Shown: piece by piece, positions 24,216 through 34,390 of the stretch
Layout: the number at the start of each line of letters is the position of its first letter
Position numbering within the stretch: the first letter of the stretch is position 1
From: Adiantum capillus-veneris
Lineage: Eukaryota; Streptophyta; Polypodiopsida; Polypodiales; Pteridaceae
DNA: 64,000 bases
Assembly (NCBI GenBank): GCA_014529385.2
Contig: CM043958.1
Span: 88,452,025-88,516,024 of the forward strand
Reading direction: 5' to 3'
Made by a program: the position numbers and the translations under genes
The notes under the pieces: generated by a model
The model's database searches: none
What the model was told of the DNA's origin: nothing
What the model saw: the letters and a program-made list of their open reading frames with translations, nothing else

Positions 24216-24904
24216 TTGCTCATATGTACATATCCATGCATGGTGCATCGAATAAAGGATTGCCCATTTTCCAGAGCCAGGTGGTTACATGGGGCCCACA
24301 TGTGTACAAGTAGGGCATCATGTACATAGTGTATCGATTTTCAATATTACCAGTACCAGTGTGTTTTTTCTACAATAATGAGGAGTTGGTAGCATGTAAA
24401 ACTTCTCGAGGAAGCTATTCGCGGGCCGACGACATGAGGTAAGCGAGTGCATCAGATGGCATCTAGTGGCGTCAGGAGGCCGAATGGGGTCAATATTTGC
24501 ACGTGGATGAGTACAGACACAACTTGGGTGTTTCTTGTGATAATTATGCAGACTTCGGTGAGTGAAGCCTCTGCTCCAATTTGTGATTGTATCTGGTATC
24601 TTTTACCCATATTTTGTGAGCTATTTGCCCCATTGGTGTTGGCCCAAGATCTATTGTATCTAAACATCATAAATTATTCTCTCTTTGAGCTGAGTTTTTG
24701 GGTGTGTGTGTGTCTCTCTCTCTCTCTGTGTGGAGTGGGTAAACGGATAGTCTCTCTCCTCTCGCTCCATCGGTGTGTTCCCTGTCTCGGCCAGGTGGGT
24801 TGTGTAAGCCGAGTGGTTCCCCATAGTGTGTGTGTGTGTATCTTCCCAAGAGTGTATCTCGGGTCATTATAGAGGTGTTCTGTGTGTTTCCATCCCGCTC
24901 ACAC
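24216..24904. other. Unrelated segment splitting the element B integrase
   Basis: Integrase homology stops after …VPTAIMSFLEQ and resumes at 24905 with …STLEEMDHQLLVTRDNLKRA, two points that should be almost adjacent. The roughly 690 bp between has short GT/CT runs and no identifiable termini. It looks like a later insertion of unknown type. Confidence 0.5.
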
Positions 24905-25140
24905 CGCTAAGTCTACCCTGGAAGAGATGGATCATCAACTTCTAGTCACTAGAGACAACCTAAAGAGAGCTAGTGATAGGCAGAAGAGCTACATTGATCT
25001 TCACCACTCCACTAGAAGCTTTAGCAAAGACGAACAAGTTCTCCTCAAAGTCAAACCCAAACGCAACTCCTTAAAGCTAGGGAAATTCTGTAAGCTTGCA
25101 TTCAAATATTGTGGGCCTTTGGAATCAAACCAATATCTCC
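24905..25140 (+). pseudogene. Element B integrase C-terminal domain remnant
   Basis: STLEEMDHQLLVTRDNLKRA, then SDRQKSYIDLHHS, VLLKVKPKRNSLKLGKFCKL and AFKYCGPLE, a GPY/F-type integrase C terminus. The frame decays after 25130 and no chromodomain is readable. Confidence 0.8.
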
Positions 25141-25886
25141 CTTTTGTCCAAACCCTTGATCATATTTTTGGTTGGTTCTTCGGAACAAATTACAATTATT
25201 CTTCAAGATATCGATGGCACTTTTGATGTAATTTTTATGCGAATGTAAGCAATCATCATATTTATGGAATTCAAGCATCTCTAGTAAATCAATTCTTTTG
25301 ACATTCAAATCGTCTATGGTGTTTTTACAAGTCTAGTTGTTATGAAGCATGGAATATCTGATTACCAATTGAAATATAAGCTATAAACATAAGAGAGGAA
25401 GTAAATTGGGTACACAAGGGAGGAGATATTGCAAGATTTGATTGAAAGATGAGTATGAAATCCTTTCACTGTCAAGAACATGGTATTAGTTGGATGATAT
25501 CAATAGAGAAATGAGTCAACTCTCAAAATGGAGAAAAGGTTAAAGTTTAGATAAGAATGGTAAGCGTATTAAGGCTAGACAGAGAGAGAAGTGAAGAAAT
25601 GATCTTTAGACCTAACACAATCCGGTCACACCAAAGGAAAAATACCTAGTTGAGTAAGATCACACTCAATAATTAAAGTAACCCCGAGTCATTAAGACTT
25701 CTTTATGATTAATACTTTTGAGTTAGCACTAAAAAATGGAAGAGAAATGTATTATTCAAGGTCCATACCAGCTTCACTGTCCTTAAATCTAAATACCCTA
25801 AAGTTACTAACCATCTTCAATCATAAGTTGACCGAAGATTGAGTCTAACTACTCTGAGGACAGCTCTTTCTTTTTGTTGGGGAGTT
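25141..25886. other. Element B 3' internal region and polypurine tract
   Basis: No ORF of note. The last bases before the 3' LTR read GTTGGGGAGTT, a purine-rich priming tract candidate. Confidence 0.5.
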
Positions 25887-26187
25887 TGTAAGGTCCCTCC
25901 CTAGACCCTAGAGCCATTCAAGACTTTTTTCAGTGTAGAAAATAATTTGAAAAAGAAAGACCGACAAAGAAGTCATGCGGACAACAAGACTTTACTCCAG
26001 AATGAAAAGACAAGGATATTTTGGATAAGCAATTACGTCATCCGTATATTTTTCCAAAAAGATTAACATTATTTTTATACTTCTTAGTGAAGATCCGCAT
26101 GGGAACTGATCTAGATCGGGAACTAGGAGAAAAAGGGACTAACTTAATTGAAAGGTAAAGTTAGGAGATAAGAACAAAGAAGAAAAT

Positions 26188-26357
26188 TGGGGTCCAATAG
26201 CATTTGAGAAGAGAAATGGGGTCCAATAGCAATTGAGAGAAGAATTGGGGTCCAATAGCATTTGAGAAGAGAAATAGGATCCAATAGCATTTGAGAAGAG
26301 AATTTGGGGTCCAATAGGAATTGAGAAGAGAATTCCACCCACCATTTCCTATATAAG
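26188..26357 (+). promoter_or_regulatory. CCAAT minisatellite (five units) and TATA box of the element B 3' LTR
   Basis: Five 29-bp units, each with CCAAT (first at 26194-26198; unit 4 keeps CCAAT although its upstream G changed), followed by TATATAAG at 26350-26357. Same layout as the 5' LTR promoter. Confidence 0.7.
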
Positions 26358-26769
26358 CACCCCCTCTCCTTTGTAATTTTACACAACACACATATATTGC
26401 TAAGCTACTGCCTACTTGCCATGCTCAAGACTATGCTTAAGTAACTCAAGGCTTCCATTAAACCTTGCTCTTGCTCTCTCCTTCTCTTGAAGGCCAAACC
26501 CTCAACTCTCTTCCTCTCTTCAAGGCCAAACCCTTGAGGGTTTTGTGAAGAAGCTCCTCTCTCCTTCCTTTTCACCATAAATCCCTTTCCTTCCTACTTG
26601 AGCCTCACATCTCTTCAAGAAGGACTTCAACCCCACATCCCTTTCCTTCCTCCTTGAGCCTCACATCTCTTCAAGAAGGACTTCAACCCCACATCCCTCT
26701 CGCTTAGAGGAGGTAATCTTCATTTCTAGTAGGTTTAATTAAATGTGTTTTAATACTAGGAAGGTTTAT

Positions 26770-27600
26770 GTGCATCATTTTAGGTTTAAACTTTAATGGT
26801 AACCTTGGAATTAGGGTTAAGTATTAATGGTAGCTATGCATCATAAATGTAGGCTTCAAAGGTAGATTTGTACTCATAAGCTAAGCTTTAATGGTAACTT
26901 TGCACTTAGATGCAAGGTTTAGTGACTACCTTGTATTTTTAGGTTTTAAGCTTTAATGGAAACCTCGCAATTAGGGTTAAGTGATAAGAGTATCTATGCA
27001 TCATTAAGTTAAGCTTAAAAGATAGATTTGCACTCATAAACTAAGCTTTAATGGTAACTTTGCACTTAGATGTAAGCTTTAGTGACTACCTTGCATTTTT
27101 TAGGTTTAAGCATTAATGGAAACCTTGCAATTAGGATCAAGTGATAAGAGTATCTATGCATCATAAAGATAAGCTTCAAAGGTAGATTTGCTCTCATAAG
27201 GTAAGCTTTAATGGTAACTTTGCACTTAGGTGTAAGCTTTAGTGATTACCTTGCATTTTAGGTTTAAGCTTTAATGGAAACCTCGTAATTAGGATTAAGT
27301 AATAAGAGTATCTAAGCATCATAAATTTAAGCTTCAAAGGTAGATTTGCACTCATAAGCTAAGCTTTAATGGTAACTTTGCACTTAGGTGTAAGCTTCAT
27401 TGACTACCTTGTATTTCTAGGTTTAACTTTTAATGGAAACCTTGCAATTAGGGTCAAGTGATAAGAGTATCTATGCATCATAAAGTTAAACTTCAAAGGT
27501 AGATTTTCTCTCGTAAGTTAAGCTTTAATGGTAACTTTGCACTTAGGTGTAAGCTTTAGTGACTCCTTTGTATTTTAGGTTTAAGCTGTAATGGAAAGGT
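26770..27600 (+). repeat. Tandem array of about 160-bp units, five copies
   Basis: TAGGTTTAARC unit starts at about 26783, 26940, 27102, 27264, 27419 and a terminal partial at 27582. Two units more than the sister LTR, so copy number changed by unequal exchange or template switching. Confidence 0.85.
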
Positions 27601-29021
27601 CGAAAACTCATAAATTATAGGATGACCTTCTAGCTTCCTAAAATGGAAAGCTAGGTACCATAAGAAAAGAGTAGTTGTCTAAGCTCCATAGAAGTAGTTC
27701 AATTTTTGGTATTGAAAATTATTTCGAAAGTTTACAATTTCAAGTTTGTTTGCAAATACGAGATGGGGGAGATAGGTGATAACTTCGCGGAATTGATCTC
27801 CGTGTTGTTTGAACCGAAAACTCTACAAGCTTCCATGGAGATGCCTCATGGATGGCAAAGGATTGCAAAAACCTAGGAATCGACAAAAACAGGGATTGAA
27901 CTTAAAGAGTTGTCATTTCCGAAGAGACATTAACCATCAAATGTCTATGACAAAAACTCGCTTGTATTTTCTAAATAAACTTGGCTGGTAGATAATTAAT
28001 AAAAGTAGGAATCAAGGTTGATAAAGGAAAGAACCTGGAAATTACCAACTAGGGGTTAAAAGGAATCTCGAGAGGCCCATAGGGATAACCCATTGCAAAA
28101 CATAGTTTTAACTAGGAGTTTTGAAGATTATGTGGGGATGACCGGGAACCAAGATGGATCTTCTTGGGGTCAATTTGATTGAAAGGACGGCCCATTGAGA
28201 GGATTCTCTTGGGGAACTTGTCGGGGATTGGCCCTTTTCAGCTAGGGTAGTGTAAGTTGATACACCTAGGTCATTCATGCCCGAGGGATAAGGGATGAAT
28301 GGGTTTGTTTTATTTTTGCCCGGTCGGGTGAACTACCCGCGGTATCTTATTGGAAATTAGCCATAATCCGGGTATGGCCTGATGCCAATAGTTGGATGAC
28401 AAGGTTATACTCAAGGAGGATGATCTGAATTTAATTAAGGAAATTTGTAAGACTTGGTTGCTTAAAAAGGCACTGGTAAGGCTAGGAATATAGGGGCTAT
28501 CCTGTGCATCTGCCACCAGATGGTGCTATACCTCTCGAAATAAAATTCTTAGGAAGGAATGATTAAATTACTTGATGGCTTGAAACCGATTATCTTGGCC
28601 TGAATGGGGAGGTAAGATGAATTGGTTGAAACTAAATGTGTTGCATGATTAGTTAGGAAACTAATTACAAGATAATTATAGCAGATAAAGAGAAGAAAAT
28701 GAATTAAAAGTTTATAAATAAAGATCTGGTGGGAACAACCAGATGAATTTTCCTAAACGAGCGTATGCAATAGATTGCATGCTGCTTGTTGTTTGATGAT
28801 TTCTAATAGACTACGGTCTTTTTGATTTTGTAGTAGTTAAGTACTACCTCGGGAAGGGATTTTCATGAAATGGTTCGGTGGGTGGGCGGATCCGGAGGAT
28901 CAGATGGACGGATTTTGATTTAAAATTTTTATGTTAAACGCTAGGACTACGTGGGATAAAAATGGGTAATCGGGGACGAGCGAGACCAGGTAGGATTGCA
29001 AGATCCCTCTTCTTAGGGGAA

Positions 29022-29930
29022 TGTTGCGGGAGCGACTCACACACCCATGATGTGCATACAAACACTACCTAGATCAACATAATGTCAATCGAGGACACAG
29101 ATGACACGATAGGCACACGGAGGAAATATCTTTAGCTTGTGAGGCTAAGACCATCCTACACATACAACACTCTGGAAGGCCAACTAAACCACAATCAAGA
29201 ACCTCACTTCTCTCAACTACACCACCTAGCCAGATACACACATACGGAAGGTAGCTCATGATTACACCTATCCCTACGCTTCTACACTCAAAACCCTCAC
29301 TCTAAACCTGTCTGCGGAAAATGCGTAGGATGACAGAGCAGAATTTTGAAAGTGCCTGAAACTAAAATTTAGGAGTACCTATGCGTAGCTTATGTCTCCG
29401 CAATTCTATAGACTACTAGCACGCAGAAAACAGACATCGTTTGATACACTTACGGCCACAAATAGCTCGTAGATGCATCGGCGTGTGCGCTTCGTCTCGT
29501 GTGGAATGCTTGGCGTTGTTGTGTAGCTCTCATCGAGCCTACAACAATGGTGCAATAGCATCTCCAATGTGTTGAGAGAGCTGGGTGTAGTGAGAGGATA
29601 AATCTCACACTCACTCTCTTTCTCTCTCACACACAGTAGACAGCAGCGCTAAAGTTTTGATTATGATTAAAGTCTTTTCTTTACAAAATGACCTAGGTAC
29701 CTTATATACTAAGGCTACCTTAGGTTTAACCAAAAATGGGGTTGAAAGGGTCAAATGGCTTTGTATTTACAATCTGGAAGTGCCATTGTACCCCGGCTTC
29801 TGAACTAGAATAACTACTCATTACAAATGACGTTTATAGCCATAATCCGCAACATTTCATAACTCGCAAAAGATAAGACTTTGGTACGAAACTTGAGTTA
29901 TGTTGTGTTGTTAACCTAGTGGGGTCAACA
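29022..29930 (-). repeat. 3' LTR of element C1
   Basis: TGTTGCGGGAGCG…GGGGTCAACA. Matches 40354-41312 closely, with about 50 bp missing near 29252. Contains GCGTAGGATGACAGAG near 29326, one half-site of the leader palindrome. Confidence 0.92.
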
Positions 29931-29943
29931 CTCCCCCCTTCCG
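29931..29943 (-). promoter_or_regulatory. Polypurine tract of element C1
   Basis: The minus strand reads CGGAAGGGGGGAG directly before the TGTTGACC LTR start. Confidence 0.75.
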
Positions 29944-31635
29944 CGATCATGTTTTCCCCGACATGACCTGATTGCCGATGGTGATGTGGTCTTTGCTGTC
30001 GTTTTGGCTTCATCTGTTGTACTGCTTGTAACTTTGTCGAACCACAACAAGAACTATGATCCGTTAGAGCAGACATCTATCATCATAACCATTCATCTTT
30101 TGAGATCCTCTGATTACTTTTATGTGTGCTCTTCTTTATTGGGGACTTCTTTGTTCCTGTGCAATCATGTTGTTAGTGTTTTCTGCAGCTTTGTCATTGT
30201 AGGCCATTCTTCAACTCGCCATTGAGGAGAAGTATGCTATGATTTGAAATTGGTGCTCCAATTCATTTGTCGATTGATTTGAGTAGCATTTCCTTATTGT
30301 TGATGTAGAAGGAATATGTACAAGAGGATGGTGATAGGTGTCTTTAGATTAGGGTCTAAAACCAGTGGATGACCAAAGGGAAAAAACCCGGTGGGAAAAA
30401 AATGCCTTTGGTATACGCTCTTATTGGAGTTGAGCAGTTGAATCGTGAAGTGCATGTTCATGAAAGGTGAGTGCTTGGGTGAAACACGGAAAGAGTGTCT
30501 GATGCAAGTGCCAATTATGGGACACTCTATATGCATATGAGAAATTTATCAACAAGAGCATGAATGTGAAAGAAGGAGATGATGGGTGTTTCGAGGAATA
30601 AATGTAGCACATGTGACATTAAAAGATGTCTCAATAGCTTCCACCTTTCCAAGAAGGGTTGTTGATGTAGAAGTTTCTCCACTCGTATCTCACTGTGCTC
30701 AGTACATGAATGTCTTTTGGACCTTCTCCTTCACTTCACCAGACTTAAGTACTTAGACTTCGACTCTTTTGCTCACCTATACCAGCATGAGCGACACAAC
30801 ATAAATATGCTCAACTCTTCCAGCTTGAGCAGTACCTAGAATAGCTAAGACGCTTAGACCATAGAGAATATTACTTGAAGCTTTGGGACTAACACCTCAC
30901 TCATTTTGTGGCTTAGCTACTCGACTCTGACTTGTATGACTTGTCGGTTGCATGCTGACACTGCTTTGTGACAAGTTCTTTGGTTGTTGTAGTGGCTGTT
31001 GAGACATACTTCATGAAGTTTCATTGTTTTCCTGTACCTTCTTCTCTTTGTAGTGCTCAGGCCTCTCGTCAGTCTTTTCTTCATGTGGATTATGGATTTT
31101 TTTATTTTTTCTTAATAATAAACAAAGAAAATCTTAAAACAACTCAACAAAAGAAAAATATTTCAAATAGAAATCTAAATGCTATGTACACTATACACAT
31201 GTCCCTAGGGGCTCATATATGTATTTTGTCCCCGTACTCCTCTATAACACTACTATGAGGGCATATACTCTAAATTTTGTCAAAAAATTATCACAATAAA
31301 ACGCAAAAATTCAATGCCTCTCACAAAACATTGCCCTCTAATAGTCATAATGTTAGGTCCACATTCAGAGTGCCTCCCCCCTTCCTATTTTGAGTCATCC
31401 TTTACGACAGGGTATCGCAAAGGGTATGTGTTGTGCTTGGGCAATTAAAAGTTGTGCCTATGTAGGCCTTGTAATGTATCCCTATTATGCATACACAGTC
31501 AATGCATAGAAAAGATTTATGTTGTGCAAGATGTGGGTATAAGCAATTTGCTTATTGGCATTTGTTCGCGAGGCTTCCTATTCTAAGCAATGTAATGGTC
31601 TTTGAAGCTCCTGTATCATTGCTTGATTGAAGCGA
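29944..31635 (-). other. Element C1 3' untranslated region
   Basis: No credible coding frame. 30300-30970 is clearly homologous to C2 at 41940-42620 (GGATGACCAAAGG…AAACCCRGTGGGAAAAAA; CTCAACTCTTCCAGCTTGAG). A second polypurine-like run GGAAGGGGGGAGG (minus) lies at about 31372-31384. Confidence 0.65.
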
Positions 31636-32420
31636 CTAACTGTACTGTAATCGTAGGAAGAATTGTAAGAATTCAAGCGGCGATGCATTGACAACAGTTT
31701 TCTTGTTCTTCTTTGGGACCCATTTCTTTGCGATTATTGGCTGTTTTGTTGCTGACACTCGTTTGGGAACCCATACTTGCCCGTGCTTCGTTTGTGTTTG
31801 AAGAGACTTCTTTGGGATCCACCTTTTCGTTGTGTGAGTCAACAGTGGTCTTTGCTTCAGCCCTTGTACGCTTTGTTGGGGACGGGATTTAGGCTTTGAA
31901 AGTTGATACTGTGGTTGTTTAGGAATCCAAATGACTTCCTGACTTTTTTGTGCTTGAATCAACTTCTTTGGAGCCCAAACCTGAGTTGTGAAAGCTTGCG
32001 ACTTTGTGATATTCTTACTCGTTTGTACACGCTTTCCTTGTTTTTGTTTTGGTGTTGGATCTTGTGATTTGTCATTAGAGATCTTTGTCTTCTTGATCCA
32101 TATCTATTTTTGGCCGATCTGGATTTTTGGTATCCAGATTTGTCAAGCTTTTTGGCTTTGACTTGTTGTCCTGTTCTTTTGACCTGTCATGGTTGTTGCT
32201 GAAGGGGTTGGTGATAGTGATGGCCTGAGTTGATGATAGGGGATGTCGTAAGATTCATCACTATCACTACTATCCTCAGCAAGGTTGACTTATTGTACTT
32301 TCCCTTGATTTTTTGGCTGGTAGTGGAAAGTTACTATCTGTTTGCTCGTGGGTGATAGTTTCTTGGAGGACTTTTCTAGCCCATTGATTAGAGCATTGTT
32401 AGCTCGTTGCTCTAGTCTTT
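31636..32420 (-). pseudogene. C1 basic ORF with repeated W-x-P-K motifs
   Basis: Frame-shifted continuation of the polyprotein: the +1 frame near 32420 reads RLEQRANNALINGLEKSSKK. An acidic patch follows (NLAEDSSDSDESYD), then about seven copies of a (I/V/R/K)W(I/V/A)(P/K)K motif between about 32150 and 31690, in the variants IWIPK, IWIKK, VWAPK, IWIPK, RWIPK, VWVPK and KWVPK. The segment is highly basic, so nucleic-acid binding is a plausible inference. C2 has the same motif. Interrupted by several stops. Confidence 0.5.
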
Positions 32421-32425
32421 GGAAT

Positions 32426-32806
32426 CTACTTTTGATGCACTTTATTCATGTAGCGATGACATTGATTCCCGGGTCGTTGATCTTCTGGAAGCTCGAAGTG
32501 TTCTACAGAGTCGTCTTCTTCATCTTTTGATTCTCCACATTTCTTTGTTTGCTCCTTATTTCGAGAGCTTGTTGATGTCTGGTTCTCTTCGTTTTCTTGG
32601 ATTACACTCACTACAAAATAAGGAACGACATAATAGCCATTTTCATCACAAAACTTTGTTGTGGGAGCATCCTCCACGGCGCACACGTCCAGAGTAGCCA
32701 AGATGTGTTCCCATCCAAAAGGCTCTAACTCTTCTTCAGGAAATGGTTCTGGGATATAGTCCATATCCTCTATAACCCGCTGTAGGATACATTCCTCACG
32801 TTTCAA
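32426..32806 (-). pseudogene. C1 polyprotein acidic C-terminal segment
   Basis: About 126 codons in the protease frame: YIPEPFPEEELEPFGWEHIL, then a Glu/Asp/Ser-rich tail. No domain recognised. Ends at TAG 32426, where a +1 frame takes over. Confidence 0.45.
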
Positions 32807-32899
32807 GCTACCACATTGTGAAGCTCCACAAATCCACAGTTCTTTAGGCTTACCTAACCAAGCTGGAAGTTCTGATCCTGCTACTGTGGAGGAATCAAA

Positions 32900-33838
32900 C
32901 TACTCAACCGGTGTTCTCGTCACATACCTATAGCTATGGTCCCTCAAGTTTATCTTTGTTATGGTTTCCATATGTCTCAGGTATATATGGTCATAACCCC
33001 AATCTTGGACCATTTTCAATTGTCGCATGAATGGTCTTCCCAGAATGATGTCATAGTTGTTCTTCTTGCCAAAGTCAACAACAGCAAAAGTGTGTTCATA
33101 TTCAATGCCACAAGAAGTAACAAGTACTTTTTCTAGCATTCCTAGGGGCTTTTCCTTGTGTCCGTCTACAAGCTGCAGGGTCATTCGTGTGGATATCAAG
33201 GCAGGTTTTCCCCATTTTTTCCAAACCTCTTTGGTTGCAATGGCCACACCAGCTCCACTGTCAAGGATTGCCATGGTTTTTACATTATTGAATTCCATAG
33301 GAAGGGTGGTGTTTCCATCTTCTCCCACGTAATACTCGCCTACCTTTTTTAATGGCACTGGCCTAGTATTTAGTTGAGGCATTTCAAGCTCTTTGATGCC
33401 TTCCTCGATTTGAGTCATTGGGGTTTTTACACCAAATTTCTCTAGACATTTACCCACATTAGCCCACATGTTTGGTCTTATTCTGAGCAACTCGGCTAAC
33501 ATTATTGTACAGGTGACTGGGGTAGATAGAATATCTATTAGCCCCTTTGAATCGATGGCCTTGTTGGGAAACAGTCTTTGTGATGGGACTGCAACCACAT
33601 CTGACTTGGTCTCGTACTCTCCCATGTAGGACGGTAGTGTTCTTAGCGAATGGGGTTGACTATTCATAGATTGTACAGATCCTTTGTCGCTCCAATATGA
33701 TTGCACGTCTAGATTCATTTGAGATCCAGTCTCAAATTCCTCTATTGGTGGTAGAAACACTCCTCGTTCATCACCAGTCTTGTCTACTCGTCTTCTTAGG
33801 TCATCGGTTTCATTGGCCTCTCTGACTTGTTTCCACAA
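32900..33838 (-). pseudogene. C1 retropepsin-type protease region
   Basis: MAILDSGAGVAIATKEVWKK holds an intact Asp-Ser-Gly-Ala active site. VTSCGIEYEHTFAVVDFG and YDIILGRPFMRQLKMV supply the flap and the ILGRPF hydrophobic-Gly motif. About 312 codons are open, with a long N-terminal linker (VDKTGDERGVFLPPIEEFET). It ends at TAG 32900, after which the frame continues. This is the best-preserved domain of C1. Confidence 0.85.
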
Positions 33839-34390
33839 TTCGTTAAGACCATCTATCTGTTTACAATCCTCAGGTATAGCTTGGTGAAATCCCTCGGAAG
33901 AGTTATCCGTGGTATTCAGTACTATCCTTGGTTCTCATGCTGGGTCTTTGAGGTTTGGTCTGTGCTCATGACTAGAATCTGGCTCTTTTAGTTCTTGGTT
34001 TGGTGGAATTACTTGTGTAGGCAGGACACGGATCACATCCTCAGGTTTTGCAACTGGTGGTTCTAGTAAAGCTTGGGCTATTTGAATCATTTTCTGGCAC
34101 ATTTCAAACCTTTTCTTTTCTAGTTCCGCATAGGGATATGTCATCCACCTGTGTTCTTGGGTTTGGTTGTTTTTGAGCCTCACATCATAGGCTTTCAAGA
34201 GGGCATCTAATGTCTCATTAACCTTCTCTGCCAACATAGATCCTCCTGAACTAGCACTTCTCGGTTTCTCATCCGTGGATGGTTCTTCTAGAGGTTTAAC
34301 CATCTGTGTAAGAGAAGGTGCCTCCTTTTCCTCATGTTGTTTTATCTTCTCCTCAGCTTCGGTAAGCTTCTCTGCTAGGGATTTTTGCTC
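33839..34390 (-). pseudogene. C1 polyprotein coiled-coil linker
   Basis: After the TGA at 34391 the frame reads a charged helix (LAEKLTEAEEKIKQHEEKEA). It then gives EKVNETLDALLKAYDVRLKN and ELEKKRFEMCQKMIQIAQAL, strongly coiled-coil-like. A TGA at 33935 interrupts. Probably a Gag multimerisation or spacer region. Confidence 0.5.

Larger units (their letters stand above)
25887..29021 (+). repeat. 3' LTR of element B, left part
   Basis: Begins TGTAAGGTCCCTCCCTAGACC and matches the 5' LTR until 29021, where element C1 is inserted. Differences from the 5' LTR: five rather than six 29-bp units, five rather than three 160-bp units, an extra 62-bp tandem copy at about 26579-26700, and a deletion of about 60 bp near 28575. 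Confidence 0.92.
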
